Of a DNA stretch of 64,000 nt, positions 46,670 through 54,951 are shown in pieces. Positions within the stretch are counted from its first letter, which is position 1. Each line of letters opens with the position of its first letter. The notes below the pieces were generated by a model that was not told where the DNA came from, searched no databases, and was given only the letters and a program-made list of their open reading frames with translations. The position numbers were made by a program, and so were the translations under genes. The DNA is from CBDBGD01 sp965205235 (lineage in GTDB: Bacteria > Chloroflexota > Dehalococcoidia > Lucifugimonadales > UBA1127). The stretch is taken from assembly GCA_965205235.1 (NCBI GenBank), contig CBDBGD010000001.1:1-64000 (forward strand). Reading direction: 5' to 3'.

Positions 46670-47521
46670 TTAGGCGAGTCCCTGCAGGAAGTCCCCGATC
46701 GTCGTGTACAGCACCTGCTCGCGCCCCACGTACCCGTGGTTCGCCCCCTCGATGGTCTCGACGCGCACGTGGGCGTAGCCCGCCTCCGTCAGCCCCTTTC
46801 GCGCCGCGCCGCACACCGGCAGCACCTGCGGCCCCGCGCACTCCTCCGCACCGAAGATAAACAGCATCGGGCAGGCGATGTTCGCGGCGTGGCGTCGCAC
46901 GCTGTAGCGGTTGTCCGGGTTGAAGCAGTCCACGTACGCTCGCGCCGACCACATCGACCCCCACGGCACGCCAGGCCGCAGGAAGACGTCCGGCCGTCCC
47001 GCCGACAGGTGCGCCTGCGCCTCCTGGAACGGCGACGTGAACGCCGCCTTGTGCAGGCTGATGATACCCTCGTGGTCGTACTCGCCGGGCGACACGGGCA
47101 CCACGGCGACCACGTCCTCGAAGCCCTCCGTCGCCTGCGCGTAGACCGACCGCACCGCGCCGCCGCTGTGCCCCCCGATGGCGATGCGACGATGCCCGCG
47201 CTCCCGCAGCATCGCCAGCCACGCCGCGTAGTCCATCGGCGATTCGCTCACGGACTCGAACGCATAGCCCTTGAGCGGCCCGTTGGCCGCGCCCGATGCC
47301 ACGGCGTCGTGGCCCCGCCGGTTCGCCGTCACAACGCCGATGCCCTGCGCGGCCAGGTGCTGTCCCAGCCCCAGGTACATCGGCCGGTAGAAGTGGCCGC
47401 CGTCGCCGTGGAAGAAGACCAGCGCGTCCACGCCCGCCGGCGGCGGTCCCTGCGGCGCGAAGTACGCCCCGGACAGGGAGATGCCGTCGGAAGTGATTAC
47501 CTCAACCAGGTCAGTCAGCAT
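46670..47521 (-). CDS. Alpha/beta hydrolase
   Basis: A 283-residue alpha/beta-hydrolase-fold protein. Nucleophile elbow GGHSGG (Ser119), oxyanion region VFFHGDGGHFYRP, C-terminal Asp region FIFGAEECAG and the catalytic His in EGANHGYVGREQ. No signal peptide, so cytosolic. GGAGGTTGAG lies before ATG 47521. Substrate unknown; esterase or dienelactone-hydrolase-like activities are likely. Confidence 0.85.
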   Translation of the reverse strand: MLTDLVEVITSDGISLSGAYFAPQGPPPAGVDALVFFHGDGGHFYRPMYLGLGQHLAAQGIGVVTANRRGHDAVASGAANGPLKGYAFESVSESPMDYAAWLAMLRERGHRRIAIGGHSGGAVRSVYAQATEGFEDVVAVVPVSPGEYDHEGIISLHKAAFTSPFQEAQAHLSAGRPDVFLRPGVPWGSMWSARAYVDCFNPDNRYSVRRHAANIACPMLFIFGAEECAGPQVLPVCGAARKGLTEAGYAHVRVETIEGANHGYVGREQVLYTTIGDFLQGLA

Positions 47522-47697
47522 GTCTCAACCTCCATCCGCTTCTGGGTTGGCTGCGGCCATTATCGCCTTCGGAGGGGCGCGGTCAAGGCCGCGGCTGCCA
47601 CCTGGGATGCCGGTTCGAGTCGATTCGTTTCGTTTTCGCGAGTTTTTTCCGGGCCTTCCGTGCCTGGGGGCTCGCTGTCGAGCGCCGAAACAGGTTT

Positions 47698-47915
47698 GAG
47701 GTTGTTCCGCGATTGTTCCGCGTCGGGTTGGGGCGCAGCTTGGACTCGAGTTTTTGTTCCGGCCGTTGGGAGAGGGTCGCAGGTTGGAGGTTGTTTCGCG
47801 AGGGAGGGTTGGAACCGCGCGGCGCAGATAGGAGACGAATGCCCCGAGAAACAACCGCGGAACAACCTCCAGGTAGGGAACAGGGCTCGGGCGAAGGGGG
47901 CGCGAAACAACCTCC
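47698..47915. repeat. Interleaved inverted repeats with GTTGTTYCGCG core
   Basis: GAGGTTGTTCCGCG (47698-47711) has an exact inverse at 47856-47869. GGAGGTTGTTTCGCG (47786-47800) has an exact inverse at 47901-47915. A further half-copy (ATTGTTCCGCG) starts at 47712. The pairs interleave, which argues for a mobile or amplified short motif rather than a single stem-loop. Confidence 0.7.
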
Positions 47916-47939
47916 AGGCACGGCGTGTAGAGGTACGCG

Positions 47940-48055
47940 GTTCGACAGGCTCACCACGAACGGGGCGGGGGTCACCACGAAAGGGAGGGAGGATCGGATA
48001 GCGAGGTTCCCCTGCCTTCGCAGGGGCAGGCTCTGCTTTCGCAGGAACGACGAAT
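47940..48055. repeat. Dispersed intergenic repeats (TTCGACAGGCTCACCACGAA and GC hairpins)
   Basis: GTTCGACAGGCTCACCACGAA (from 47940) is a variant of the unit in the 48441-48600 array. At 48009-48027 CCCCTG..CAGGGG forms a hairpin, followed by the GCTTTCGCAGGAACGACGA unit also seen at 51692-51711. Confidence 0.6.
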
Positions 48056-48340
48056 GTGGCCGGGCGCGGCGGCGGCTTGGAGATTCAATAGTGGCCGATG
48101 AATGGCCTACGAATGGTCGCTGTAGGCGTAGTGGATATTCGACTTGGTTTTCCAATCCGTGCCTGGGAAGGGCCTCTCCAGGCACGGGAAACGAATGGAA
48201 AAAAATTTCGCTATGTCGAATCCCGTTTTGCATGGAGAGAGGATAGCGGAGCGCGGGCGTTGGGGCGAGGGGCGTATGTCAGCTCCTGGCGGGCGGGCAG
48301 GGCGAACCCTGCACCCTCATCGTGCGTCGCTGGACCACGG

Positions 48341-48420
48341 TGGAGGTTGGGGGCGGAAAGCGTGGTGGTTCCTGGGCGACCGACCCCCTCACCCTAACCC
48401 TCTCCCTGCAGGGAGAGGGG
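48341..48420 (+). repeat. Copy 1 of an 80-base dispersed element with GC-rich palindrome
   Basis: Nearly identical to 51508-51588. It ends in a perfect 22-base palindrome (half-site CCCTCTCCCTG, 48398-48419) preceded by CCCTCACCCTAAC. It resembles a MITE/REP-type element: no coding capacity, a strong terminal hairpin, and the same orientation in two intergenic spaces. Confidence 0.7.
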
Positions 48421-48440
48421 ATGATCGCGCCCCCGCCGCC

Positions 48441-48600
48441 GTTCATGGTTCGAGAGCCTCACCACGAACGGCTACACCCCTCCGTTCATGGTTCGAGAGC
48501 CTCACCACGAACGACTACACCCCTCCGTTCATGGTTCGAGGGCCTCACCACGAACCGCCACCACCCACCCGTTCATGGTTCGAGGGGCTCACCACGAACA
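48441..48600 (+). repeat. Tandem array, four units of 43-44 bases
   Basis: Units begin with GTTCATGGTTCGAG at 48441, 48484, 48527 and 48571. Each contains an imperfect inverted repeat (GTTCATGG..CCACGAAC) followed by about 13 variable bases. Spacing is 43, 43 and 44 bases. Confidence 0.85.
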
Positions 48601-48620
48601 GGGGAGGGGAAACACAAGGG

Positions 48621-48648
48621 TTGCCCCTGCGGCGATGTGGCGTACAAT
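48621..48648 (+). promoter_or_regulatory. Possible promoter of the beta-propeller gene
   Basis: TTGCCC (48621-48626), 16-base spacer, TACAAT (48643-48648), about 40 bases before ATG 48689. The -35 box sits inside a dispersed repeat that also occurs inverted at 46638-46655. Confidence 0.4.
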
Positions 48649-48688
48649 GGATAGCGCCGCACTGGACATAACTACGGAGGAGGAGGCC

Positions 48689-49654
48689 ATGGGAGAGACC
48701 ACACTGTACATCGGCACCCACGACGGGGTGTGCATCGTCACCCGCTCCAACGGGAGCTGGATTCGAGGCCCCGTGACGCCGCTGAGCCACGCGGCCGCGC
48801 GCCTCGCGCTGGGCCCCGGCCGCGCCTACCTCGCCGCCTACGAGTCGGGCGTGTGGCGCAGCGACAACGGCGGTCGCACGTGGACTCCCCTCGACAGCTA
48901 CCCCTCGTCGTACGCTCACAGCGTCGCCGTCCACCCGAACGACCCGGACCTCGTCTACGTTGGCAGCGAGCCGGCAGCCCTGTACCGCTCAAGCGACGGG
49001 GGGATGACCTGGGAGGAGTGCGGCAGCTTCCGCAACCACCCCGGCGCGCATCACTGGCACTTCCACGGCGGACGGGGCTCTCACGTCCGCGACCTCCACT
49101 TCGCCGAGGCCGACTCGGACCGGATGTACGCCGGCATCGAGGTGGGCGGTGTCGTTCGCTCCCTCGACGGGGGCGACACGTGGCAACAGCTTGTCGGCAT
49201 GCACCCGGACGTTCACTCGCTCCACGTGTGCAGCAGTGAACCGGAGACGGTCTACGCCGCCACCGCCGGCGGCCCCTACCGCAGCGACGACGGCGGTGAA
49301 ACGTGGACTGCTCTGCTTCAGGGGCTGGAGCGCCACTATTCCGTGCCCATTTCGGCTGCCCCGGACGACCCGGAGACCGTGCTCGTCGCCGTCGCAACCG
49401 GCCCGCAGCGCAAGGGCGCACTGGCCTACCGCTCGGTCGACGGCGGTCGAAGCTGGCTGCGGCTCCCTCTCGGCGACGACGACGACATGGTCGTGGCCTA
49501 TGCCTGGGACCCGGCGGTCGCCGGCACGGTCTACGCCGGGACCGACAGCGGCCTGATCTACGTCAGCCCTGACGCGGGCGGGAGCTGGGAGCAGTTGGAC
49601 GTGGACCTGCCGGCCCTTGCCGTGGGGGCGCTGCGGGTCGCACCTGCAGCCTGA
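48689..49654 (+). CDS. BNR/Asp-box beta-propeller protein (sialidase/VPS10-like fold)
   Basis: A 321-residue cytosolic protein made of six to seven propeller blades with Asp-boxes: SDNGGRTW, SSDGGMTW, SLDGGDTW, SDDGGETW, SVDGGRSW and SPDAGGSW. Such 'exo-alpha-sialidase' annotations rarely reflect activity; sialidase catalytic residues (Arg triad, FRIP) are not evident. It probably binds a ligand or partner. GGAGGAGGAGG precedes ATG 48689; the longer upstream frame runs through the repeat array and is not credible. Confidence 0.85.
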   Translation: MGETTLYIGTHDGVCIVTRSNGSWIRGPVTPLSHAAARLALGPGRAYLAAYESGVWRSDNGGRTWTPLDSYPSSYAHSVAVHPNDPDLVYVGSEPAALYRSSDGGMTWEECGSFRNHPGAHHWHFHGGRGSHVRDLHFAEADSDRMYAGIEVGGVVRSLDGGDTWQQLVGMHPDVHSLHVCSSEPETVYAATAGGPYRSDDGGETWTALLQGLERHYSVPISAAPDDPETVLVAVATGPQRKGALAYRSVDGGRSWLRLPLGDDDDMVVAYAWDPAVAGTVYAGTDSGLIYVSPDAGGSWEQLDVDLPALAVGALRVAPAA

Positions 49655-49686
49655 AGCCGACCTACACCTAAACGGGAGGCCTCCTC

Positions 49687-51438
49687 ATGCCCAAGCCTTA
49701 CGCCGTCACCTTTGAACCGAACATTCGAGTACCCCTCCGGGACGGGACGGTCACCTACGCCGACGTCTTTCGTCCCCGGGCGCGAGGGAGCTTCCCCGCC
49801 CTGCTCCAGCGCACCCCCTACGACAAGAGCTCGCCGCAGAGCCGCACCGGCACCCTGGACGCGGTGCAGGCCGCCACGAACGGCTACGCCGTGGTCATCC
49901 AGGACGTGCGCGGCCGCTACTCCTCCCAGGGCGAGTTCTACACCTTCGTCAACGAGATGAACGACGGCCACGACTCCGTGGAGTGGGTGGCGAGCCGGCC
50001 CTGGTGCACGGGCCGCGTCGGCATGTACGGCGTCTCGTACGTCGGCGCCACGCAGTGGCTCGCGGCCAAGGCGGGTGCGCCGTCGCTGGGCGGCATCGCG
50101 CCCGGCGTCACCGCCTCCAACTACCACGAGGGTTGGGCATGGCAGGGCGGCGCATTCGAGCTCGGCTTCAACCTCTCCTGGGCCGTCGGCCCGCTGACCT
50201 GGGGCAACTGGGCCGCGCTCGCCCGGCGTCTGGGCCTCTCCTCCGATCGACAGGAGCAGCTCCTCAGCACCAAGGACGGCCTCACGGCCCGCTACAACCA
50301 CCTGCCCCTCCAGGACCTCCCCGACCTCGGCGACGGTCTGGCGCCCTACTACTACGACTGGCTCGCCCACCCCGAGTACGACGACTACTGGAAGAGCCTC
50401 AGCATCGAAGAGTCGCACCCGGACATCCGCGTTCCAGCCTTCAACTTCGGCGGCTGGTACGACATCTTCCTCGCCGGCACCATTCGCAACTTCGCCCTCA
50501 TGCGACAGCTCGGCGCCACGGAGGACGCCCGCCGCGGCCAGCGGCTCGTGCTCGGTCCGTGGATACACGGCGGCGCGCCCAGCCACGTCACCGGCGAGTA
50601 CAACTTCGGCACCCGTGCCGCCGCCGACGCGATGGACCTGCGCGGCCAGACCTTGCGCTTCTACGACCACTGGCTCCGCGGCGAGGACAACGGCGTCATG
50701 GATGAGCAGCCCGTCCTCCTCTTTGTCATGGGCGAGAACGTCTGGCGGCGGGAGAGCGAGTGGCCCCTGGCCCGCGCCGAGAACACCAGGTTCTTCTTGC
50801 GAAGCCTTGGGGCCGCCAACACCCTGAACGGCGACGGCTGGCTCACGCCCGACTCTCCCGGCGACGAGCCTCCCGACATGTATCGATACAACCCCCTGGA
50901 CCCGGTGCCCACCCGCGGCGGCGGTCTCTGCTGCGACCCCGCCTTCATGGCCTCGGGCGCCTACGACCACCGCGCCATCGAGGCCCGCCCCGACGTCCTG
51001 GTCTACTCGACACAGCCCCTGGCCGAGGACGTGGAGGTCACCGGCCCGGTCACCCTTACCCTGTACGCCTCCACCTCCGCCGTCGACACCGACTTCACGG
51101 CCAAGCTGCTCGACGTCGAGCCGTGCGGCTACGCTCGCAACCTGACCGACGGCATCCTCCGCGCGCGCTACCGCTCCTCCCGTACGGAGCCCAGCTTCCT
51201 CGACCCCGGCGCGGTCTACCGATTCGAGGTTGACCTTGTAGCCACCAGCAACCTCTTCAAGAAGGGGCACCGCATCCGGCTGGAGGTCTCCAGCAGCAAC
51301 TTCCCTCGCTTCGACCGGAATGCGAACACCGGCGGGCCCATCGGCGCCGACACCCACGTGGTGTCCGCCCTGCAGACGGTCTACCACACCCGCGAGTACC
51401 CGTCGCACGTCACGCTGCCGGTGGTGCCGCGGCGCTGA
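49687..51438 (+). CDS. CocE/NonD-family hydrolase (X-Pro dipeptidyl-peptidase S15 type)
   Basis: A 583-residue serine hydrolase. N-terminal alpha/beta domain with VVIQDVRGRYSSQGEF and nucleophile GVSYVG (Ser117), His in the GPWIHGG region, and the C-terminal jelly-roll DUF (VEVTGPVTLTLYASTSAVDTDFTAKL and VYRFEVDLVATS). Relatives include cocaine esterase and alpha-amino-acid ester hydrolases. It starts 32 bases after the propeller gene behind GGGAGG, probably co-transcribed. Confidence 0.93.
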   Translation: MPKPYAVTFEPNIRVPLRDGTVTYADVFRPRARGSFPALLQRTPYDKSSPQSRTGTLDAVQAATNGYAVVIQDVRGRYSSQGEFYTFVNEMNDGHDSVEWVASRPWCTGRVGMYGVSYVGATQWLAAKAGAPSLGGIAPGVTASNYHEGWAWQGGAFELGFNLSWAVGPLTWGNWAALARRLGLSSDRQEQLLSTKDGLTARYNHLPLQDLPDLGDGLAPYYYDWLAHPEYDDYWKSLSIEESHPDIRVPAFNFGGWYDIFLAGTIRNFALMRQLGATEDARRGQRLVLGPWIHGGAPSHVTGEYNFGTRAAADAMDLRGQTLRFYDHWLRGEDNGVMDEQPVLLFVMGENVWRRESEWPLARAENTRFFLRSLGAANTLNGDGWLTPDSPGDEPPDMYRYNPLDPVPTRGGGLCCDPAFMASGAYDHRAIEARPDVLVYSTQPLAEDVEVTGPVTLTLYASTSAVDTDFTAKLLDVEPCGYARNLTDGILRARYRSSRTEPSFLDPGAVYRFEVDLVATSNLFKKGHRIRLEVSSSNFPRFDRNANTGGPIGADTHVVSALQTVYHTREYPSHVTLPVVPRR

Positions 51439-51507
51439 GTCGGCGGGCCATTGACCCGTGGAAGGGCCTGCGCCCTGCACGCTCATCTTGCGTCGTTGGA
51501 CCACAGC

Positions 51508-51588
51508 GGAGGTTGGAGGGGGGAAAGCGTGGTGGTTCCTGCGCGACCGACCCCCTCACCCTAACCCTCTCCCTGCAGGGAGAGGGGA
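51508..51588 (+). repeat. Copy 2 of the 80-base dispersed element
   Basis: Matches 48341-48420 over almost its whole length, in the same orientation, including the 22-base palindrome (51565-51586). Differences are a few substitutions and small indels in the 5' half. Confidence 0.7.
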
Positions 51589-51654
51589 TGCGCGGGAGGC
51601 CCTTCGAGAGCCTCAGGGCGAGCGGATAGCGGGGTTCCCCCGCCGACGAGATGT

Positions 51655-51712
51655 GATAGCGAGGTTCCCCCGCCTTCGCGGGGGCAGGCTCTGCTTTCGC
51701 AGGAACGACGAG
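51655..51712 (+). repeat. GC-hairpin repeat unit related to 48003-48055
   Basis: GCGAGGTTCCCCCGCCTTCG..GGGGGC hairpin followed by GGCTCTGCTTTCGCAGGAAC and GACGA. A truncated copy precedes it at about 51630-51654. The same unit occurs at 48001-48053. Confidence 0.6.
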
Positions 51713-51800
51713 GTTGGGAGGGGCCATTGACCCGTGGAAGGGCGTCACGATAGACTGCGCCCGACTTGCTACGAAAGCAGACTCACTTAGGAGGCCAGCT

Positions 51801-52277
51801 ATGGCACACCATGCGGGACACGTAGAGGAGAAGCTCAAGAGCATGGGCTACACCCTCCCGGAGCCGCCGCCGCCGGCCGGCAGCTACGTCCCCTACGTCA
51901 GGACGGGCAACCTGGTCTACCTGGCGGGGGTGGGGCCCCGCGACGCCGACGGCAACACCACCAAGGGCAAGGTGGGCAGTGACCTCACCGTCGAAGAGGG
52001 GTACGCGGCGGCGCGCCTCTGCGCCCTGAACTCCCTGGCGAACCTCAAGGCCGGCCTCGGCGACCTGGACAAGGTCACCCGTGTCGTGAAGGTCCTAGGC
52101 ATGGTCAACGGCGCCCCGGACTTCAACGCCCATCCCGCCGTCATCAACGGCTACTCGGACCTCATGGTCGAGCTGTTCGGCGAGAACGGCAGGCACGCCC
52201 GATCGGCCGTCGGCATGGGCGGCCTCCCCGGCGGCATGGCCGTCGAGGTCGAGGTCATCTTCGAGGTCCACGACTAG
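51801..52277 (+). CDS. RidA-family (YjgF/UK114) protein
   Basis: A 158-residue protein of the RidA superfamily, longer subgroup: YVRTGNLVYLAGVGPRDADG, ARLCALNSLANLKAGLGDLD, GRHARSAVGMGGLPGGMAVEVEVIFEV. The conserved Arg used for imine hydrolysis in true RidA corresponds to the HARSAVG segment, so enamine/imine deaminase activity is possible. TTAGGAGG lies before ATG 51801. Confidence 0.9.
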   Translation: MAHHAGHVEEKLKSMGYTLPEPPPPAGSYVPYVRTGNLVYLAGVGPRDADGNTTKGKVGSDLTVEEGYAAARLCALNSLANLKAGLGDLDKVTRVVKVLGMVNGAPDFNAHPAVINGYSDLMVELFGENGRHARSAVGMGGLPGGMAVEVEVIFEVHD

Positions 52278-52321
52278 AGGCGGGCCCTCCACCCTCCTAG
52301 CGACGACAGGAGGAGTTGCCT

Positions 52322-53656
52322 GTGCAACGTCCCAAGCGGCTGGGCATCCTCGTGGGCGGCGGCCCGGCCCCAGGCATCAACAGCGTCATCAGCGCCGCGA
52401 CCATCGAGGCCGTGAACTCCGGCCTTGAGGTCGTCGGCATCTACGATGGTTTCCAGCACCTGATGGAGGGGCGCACGGACATGGTGCGCCCCCTCGCCAT
52501 CGCCGACGTCTCCCGCGTCCACTTCCAGGGCGGCTCGATCCTGCGCACGTCCCGTGCCGTCGTAACCAAGAGCCGCGAGAGCCTGGAGCGGACGGCTGCC
52601 ACCCTCCGCGACCTGGAGCTGGACTACCTGCTGACTATCGGCGGCGACGGCATGGCCTCCGCCTCCACCCAGCTCGCACAGGCGACGGACGGCGCCGTCC
52701 GCGTCATCCAGGCGCCAAAGACCATCGACAACGACATCCCCCTGCCGGGGGACATGCCCACCTTCGGCTATGAGACCGCCCGCCACGTGGGCACTGAGCT
52801 CGTGCTGAACCTGATGGAGGACGCCCGCACGACCGCTCGCTGGTTCTTCGTCGTCGTCATGGGACGGGTGGCCGGCCACCTGGCGTTGGGCATCGGCAAG
52901 GCCGCCGGGGCCACCACCACCGTCATCCCGGAGGAGTTCCCCGGGGGAAACATCGGCCTGGACGACCTGTGCCTGCTCCTGGAAGGCTCGATCATCAAAC
53001 GCATGGCCACCGGGCGGGGGTACGGCGTCGCCGTCATCGCCGAGGGTGTGGGCGACCGCATCGACCCCCAGGAGCTTGCCGGCATTCCTGGCGTCGCCGT
53101 CGAGTACGACCCCCACGGCCAGCTCCGGCTCGGCGAGATCCCGCTGGCGACGGTCCTGCGCCGCGAGGTGCAGCGCCGCCTCGCCGAGCGCGGCGTTCGC
53201 ATCACCATCAGCGAGGCGGCCAGCCTCGGGTACACCCTGCGCAGCGCCCGCCCCATCCCCTTCGACCTCGACTACACCCGGTCCTTGGGCCACGGCGCCG
53301 TGCGCTTGCTCACATCCCCGGACCATCAGGAGAAGCTGCGCTACGGCGGCCTGGTCTGCCTGCAGTCCGGCAACCTCCACCCCGTCCCCTACGCCGACCT
53401 GCTCGACGCCAAGACCGGCCGCACTCGAATGCGCCTGGTCGACCTCGGCTCCCAGACGTACCGGGTGGCGCGGGACTACATGATCCGCCTGGAGGTCCAT
53501 GACTTGGAGGACGAGCGCAGCGCGGAGCTGACCGCCGCCGCGGCGGGCATGACCGTTGACAAGCTTCGGGCCGTGTACGGACCGTCAGTGTACGCCCGGG
53601 CCCAGGCGGGGGGTCGTGCGCGGGTGGCCCCGGCGTGGGGACCCGCGACGCGCTAG
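52322..53656 (+). CDS. 6-phosphofructokinase (PPi-PFK-like lineage, predicted ATP-dependent)
   Basis: A 444-residue phosphofructokinase: GILVGGGPAPGIN, GGDGM (107-111), PKTIDNDIP (132-139) and MGRVAGHLALG. The residue after GGD is Gly, the ATP-type choice (Asp in PPi enzymes), while PKTIDND has the Lys typical of the PPi lineage; the same combination is found in ATP-dependent plant and kinetoplastid PFKs. GTG 52322 is preferred because AGGAGG (52308-52313) is 8 bases upstream; TTG 52316 is too close. Its stop shares CTAG with the convergent gene. Confidence 0.9.
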   Translation: MQRPKRLGILVGGGPAPGINSVISAATIEAVNSGLEVVGIYDGFQHLMEGRTDMVRPLAIADVSRVHFQGGSILRTSRAVVTKSRESLERTAATLRDLELDYLLTIGGDGMASASTQLAQATDGAVRVIQAPKTIDNDIPLPGDMPTFGYETARHVGTELVLNLMEDARTTARWFFVVVMGRVAGHLALGIGKAAGATTTVIPEEFPGGNIGLDDLCLLLEGSIIKRMATGRGYGVAVIAEGVGDRIDPQELAGIPGVAVEYDPHGQLRLGEIPLATVLRREVQRRLAERGVRITISEAASLGYTLRSARPIPFDLDYTRSLGHGAVRLLTSPDHQEKLRYGGLVCLQSGNLHPVPYADLLDAKTGRTRMRLVDLGSQTYRVARDYMIRLEVHDLEDERSAELTAAAAGMTVDKLRAVYGPSVYARAQAGGRARVAPAWGPATR

Positions 53657-54279
53657 TCTCGGACCACCCGCATGTTGCGCCCATGGGGGGCGCGTGGCGT
53701 GACGCCCAACTCCTGCTGCAGGCTCCCGAGAATCTCCTCCAGCGTGCGGGTCTGCCATCGCACTCGCTGGCCGATGGGGAGGTTCTCCACCTCCGGCACG
53801 ATCTTCAGCGCCACGAAGACCGGCCCCGGCTCCTCGAGTATGCGCCCCACGCTGCTGGCGAAGTCCTCCAGGTTGTCGAACGAGTACGCGGACGGATAGC
53901 CTGAACCCCTGGCGATGAGGTCGTACTGGATGCTGCGCGCATTGGGCACCGGCTGGCCGCCGGTGGTCGCGTAGCACTCGTTGTCGAGGACGAAGTGGTA
54001 GAAGTTGCGGGGCGCCTTCTCGGCGATGGTGGGCAGGGCGCCGAGGTTCATGAGCAGGTCGCCCTCGGAGTCGAACAGGACCACCTTGACGTCGGGCTGT
54101 GCCAGCGCGAGGCCGAAGGCGAAGGAGGCGTGGCCGCCCATGGCCGGGTCGCCCAGCGGCACGTCGCGGCCGGGTTTGCCGCTGATCTCCTGCCAGTGGC
54201 GGCTGGCGCGCCCCGGCACGACGACGGCGTCGCCGCGATAGGGGAGAAAGGCTTGCACGAGTTGGGTTGTGTCGATCAC
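53653..54279 (-). CDS. Thiamine-diphosphate decarboxylase, C-terminal (PP/beta) subunit, ComE-like
   Basis: A 208-residue TPP-binding domain protein: GDPAMGGHASFAFGLALA, FDSEGDLLMNLGALPTIAE (equivalent to the GDG motif) and FVLDNECYATTGGQP (the Asn end of the motif). Split two-gene enzymes of this type include sulfopyruvate decarboxylase (ComDE, coenzyme M path) and phosphonopyruvate decarboxylase. It lies 22 bases after the alpha subunit on the same strand. Substrate cannot be fixed; coenzyme M genes are not nearby. Confidence 0.85.
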   Translation of the reverse strand: MIDTTQLVQAFLPYRGDAVVVPGRASRHWQEISGKPGRDVPLGDPAMGGHASFAFGLALAQPDVKVVLFDSEGDLLMNLGALPTIAEKAPRNFYHFVLDNECYATTGGQPVPNARSIQYDLIARGSGYPSAYSFDNLEDFASSVGRILEEPGPVFVALKIVPEVENLPIGQRVRWQTRTLEEILGSLQQELGVTPRAPHGRNMRVVRD

Positions 54280-54301
54280 CGTTCGTCCTCCGTGCCTGCG
54301 G

Positions 54302-54823
54302 CTAGTGTACGAAGCCGTGGTACTCGTCGCCGACCAGCACCGCCACGGGGCGGCCCAGGCGCTCCGCGTCCTTGAACGCCACGTTGATGCGGTCGGCGTC
54401 GGCGTCGGTCTCGACGAGGTAGTAGCGGATGCCCATCGCGGTCAGTATCGGCTCCGTGAAGTTGGCCACCTCCGCCTCGCTGCGGACGCCGCGGCGGTTC
54501 CAGCCCCGGTAGCCGACCATCACCACCAGCGGCACGTTCAGCCCGATGCCCCATCCGCGGAGCGAGTCCGAAGACTCCAGCAGGCCGGTGTTCTGGATGA
54601 GCACCACGGGCCGCTTGCCGCCAACGGTCAGGCCGGCGGCGGTGGAGAAGGCCTGCCCCTCCCGGCTGACCGTGATCAGGTCGATGTTGGGGTCGGCGTC
54701 CAGGAGGAGGTAGAGGAAGTTGGTCTCGCTGTCAGGCAGCCAGACCACGTGGGTGACGCCGTTGTTTCGCAGCTCCGCCACGATGGTCTCCGCGCTCAGA
54801 CCGCCCTGCTGCTCCTCCGCCAT
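54302..54823 (-). CDS. Thiamine-diphosphate decarboxylase, N-terminal (Pyr/alpha) subunit, ComD-like
   Basis: A 173-residue pyrimidine-binding domain protein: NNGVTHVVWLPDSETNFLYLLL, TVSREGQAFSTAAGLTVGGK with the catalytic Glu, VLIQNTGLLESSDSLRGW and VGYRGW. Together with the next gene it forms one alpha/beta decarboxylase. ATG 54823 follows GAGGGAGG. It is transcribed divergently from the pterin dehydratase gene. Confidence 0.85.
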   Translation of the reverse strand: MAEEQQGGLSAETIVAELRNNGVTHVVWLPDSETNFLYLLLDADPNIDLITVSREGQAFSTAAGLTVGGKRPVVLIQNTGLLESSDSLRGWGIGLNVPLVVMVGYRGWNRRGVRSEAEVANFTEPILTAMGIRYYLVETDADADRINVAFKDAERLGRPVAVLVGDEYHGFVH

Positions 54824-54857
54824 GGCACGGGCCTCCCTCTGCGTTGTCGTGGGCTGA

Positions 54858-54866
54858 TTGTATAAT
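54858..54866. promoter_or_regulatory. Back-to-back -10 boxes for divergent genes
   Basis: TATAAT on the + strand (54861-54866) and TACAAT on the - strand (54863-54858) overlap in a near-palindrome. They could serve the pterin dehydratase (+) and the TPP decarboxylase (-). No good -35 boxes were found. Confidence 0.4.
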
Positions 54867-54951
54867 GCGGGTGTGCAACGCCACAACTCGCCGCTGCGAA
54901 GGGTTGGGTGAGGATGCAGGCAAGAGCGGCGATGCCGCCAAAGGAGGAGCC

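Larger units (their letters stand above)
47522..48688. other. Repeat-rich intergenic region of 1.2 kb
   Basis: No reading frame here shows protein-like composition or family similarity. The region is assembled from several dispersed repeat types, annotated separately: GTTGTTYCGCG motifs in both orientations, TTCGACAGGCTCACCACGAA, Cys-loop-like GC hairpins, an 80-base element shared with 51508-51588, and a 43-base tandem array. Confidence 0.7.
51439..51800. other. Intergenic region with dispersed repeats
   Basis: 362 bases without a convincing gene. It holds the second copy of the 80-base palindromic element (51508-51588) and two tandem GC hairpin units (about 51640-51712) related to those near 48000. 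The 3' end carries the RidA ribosome-binding site. Confidence 0.6.

Noticed and set aside
48441..48600. Possible CRISPR array (four regular repeats)
   Set aside because: Variable parts are only about 13 bases and themselves similar; no cas genes; each unit has a full internal dyad.
48689..49654. Sialidase
   Set aside because: Asp-boxes are present but the catalytic Arg triad and FRIP motif are not evident; a generic propeller is safer.
53653..54823. Coenzyme M biosynthesis
   Set aside because: ComD/ComE-like subunits alone are not diagnostic; no ComA, ComB or ComC homologue is in the window.
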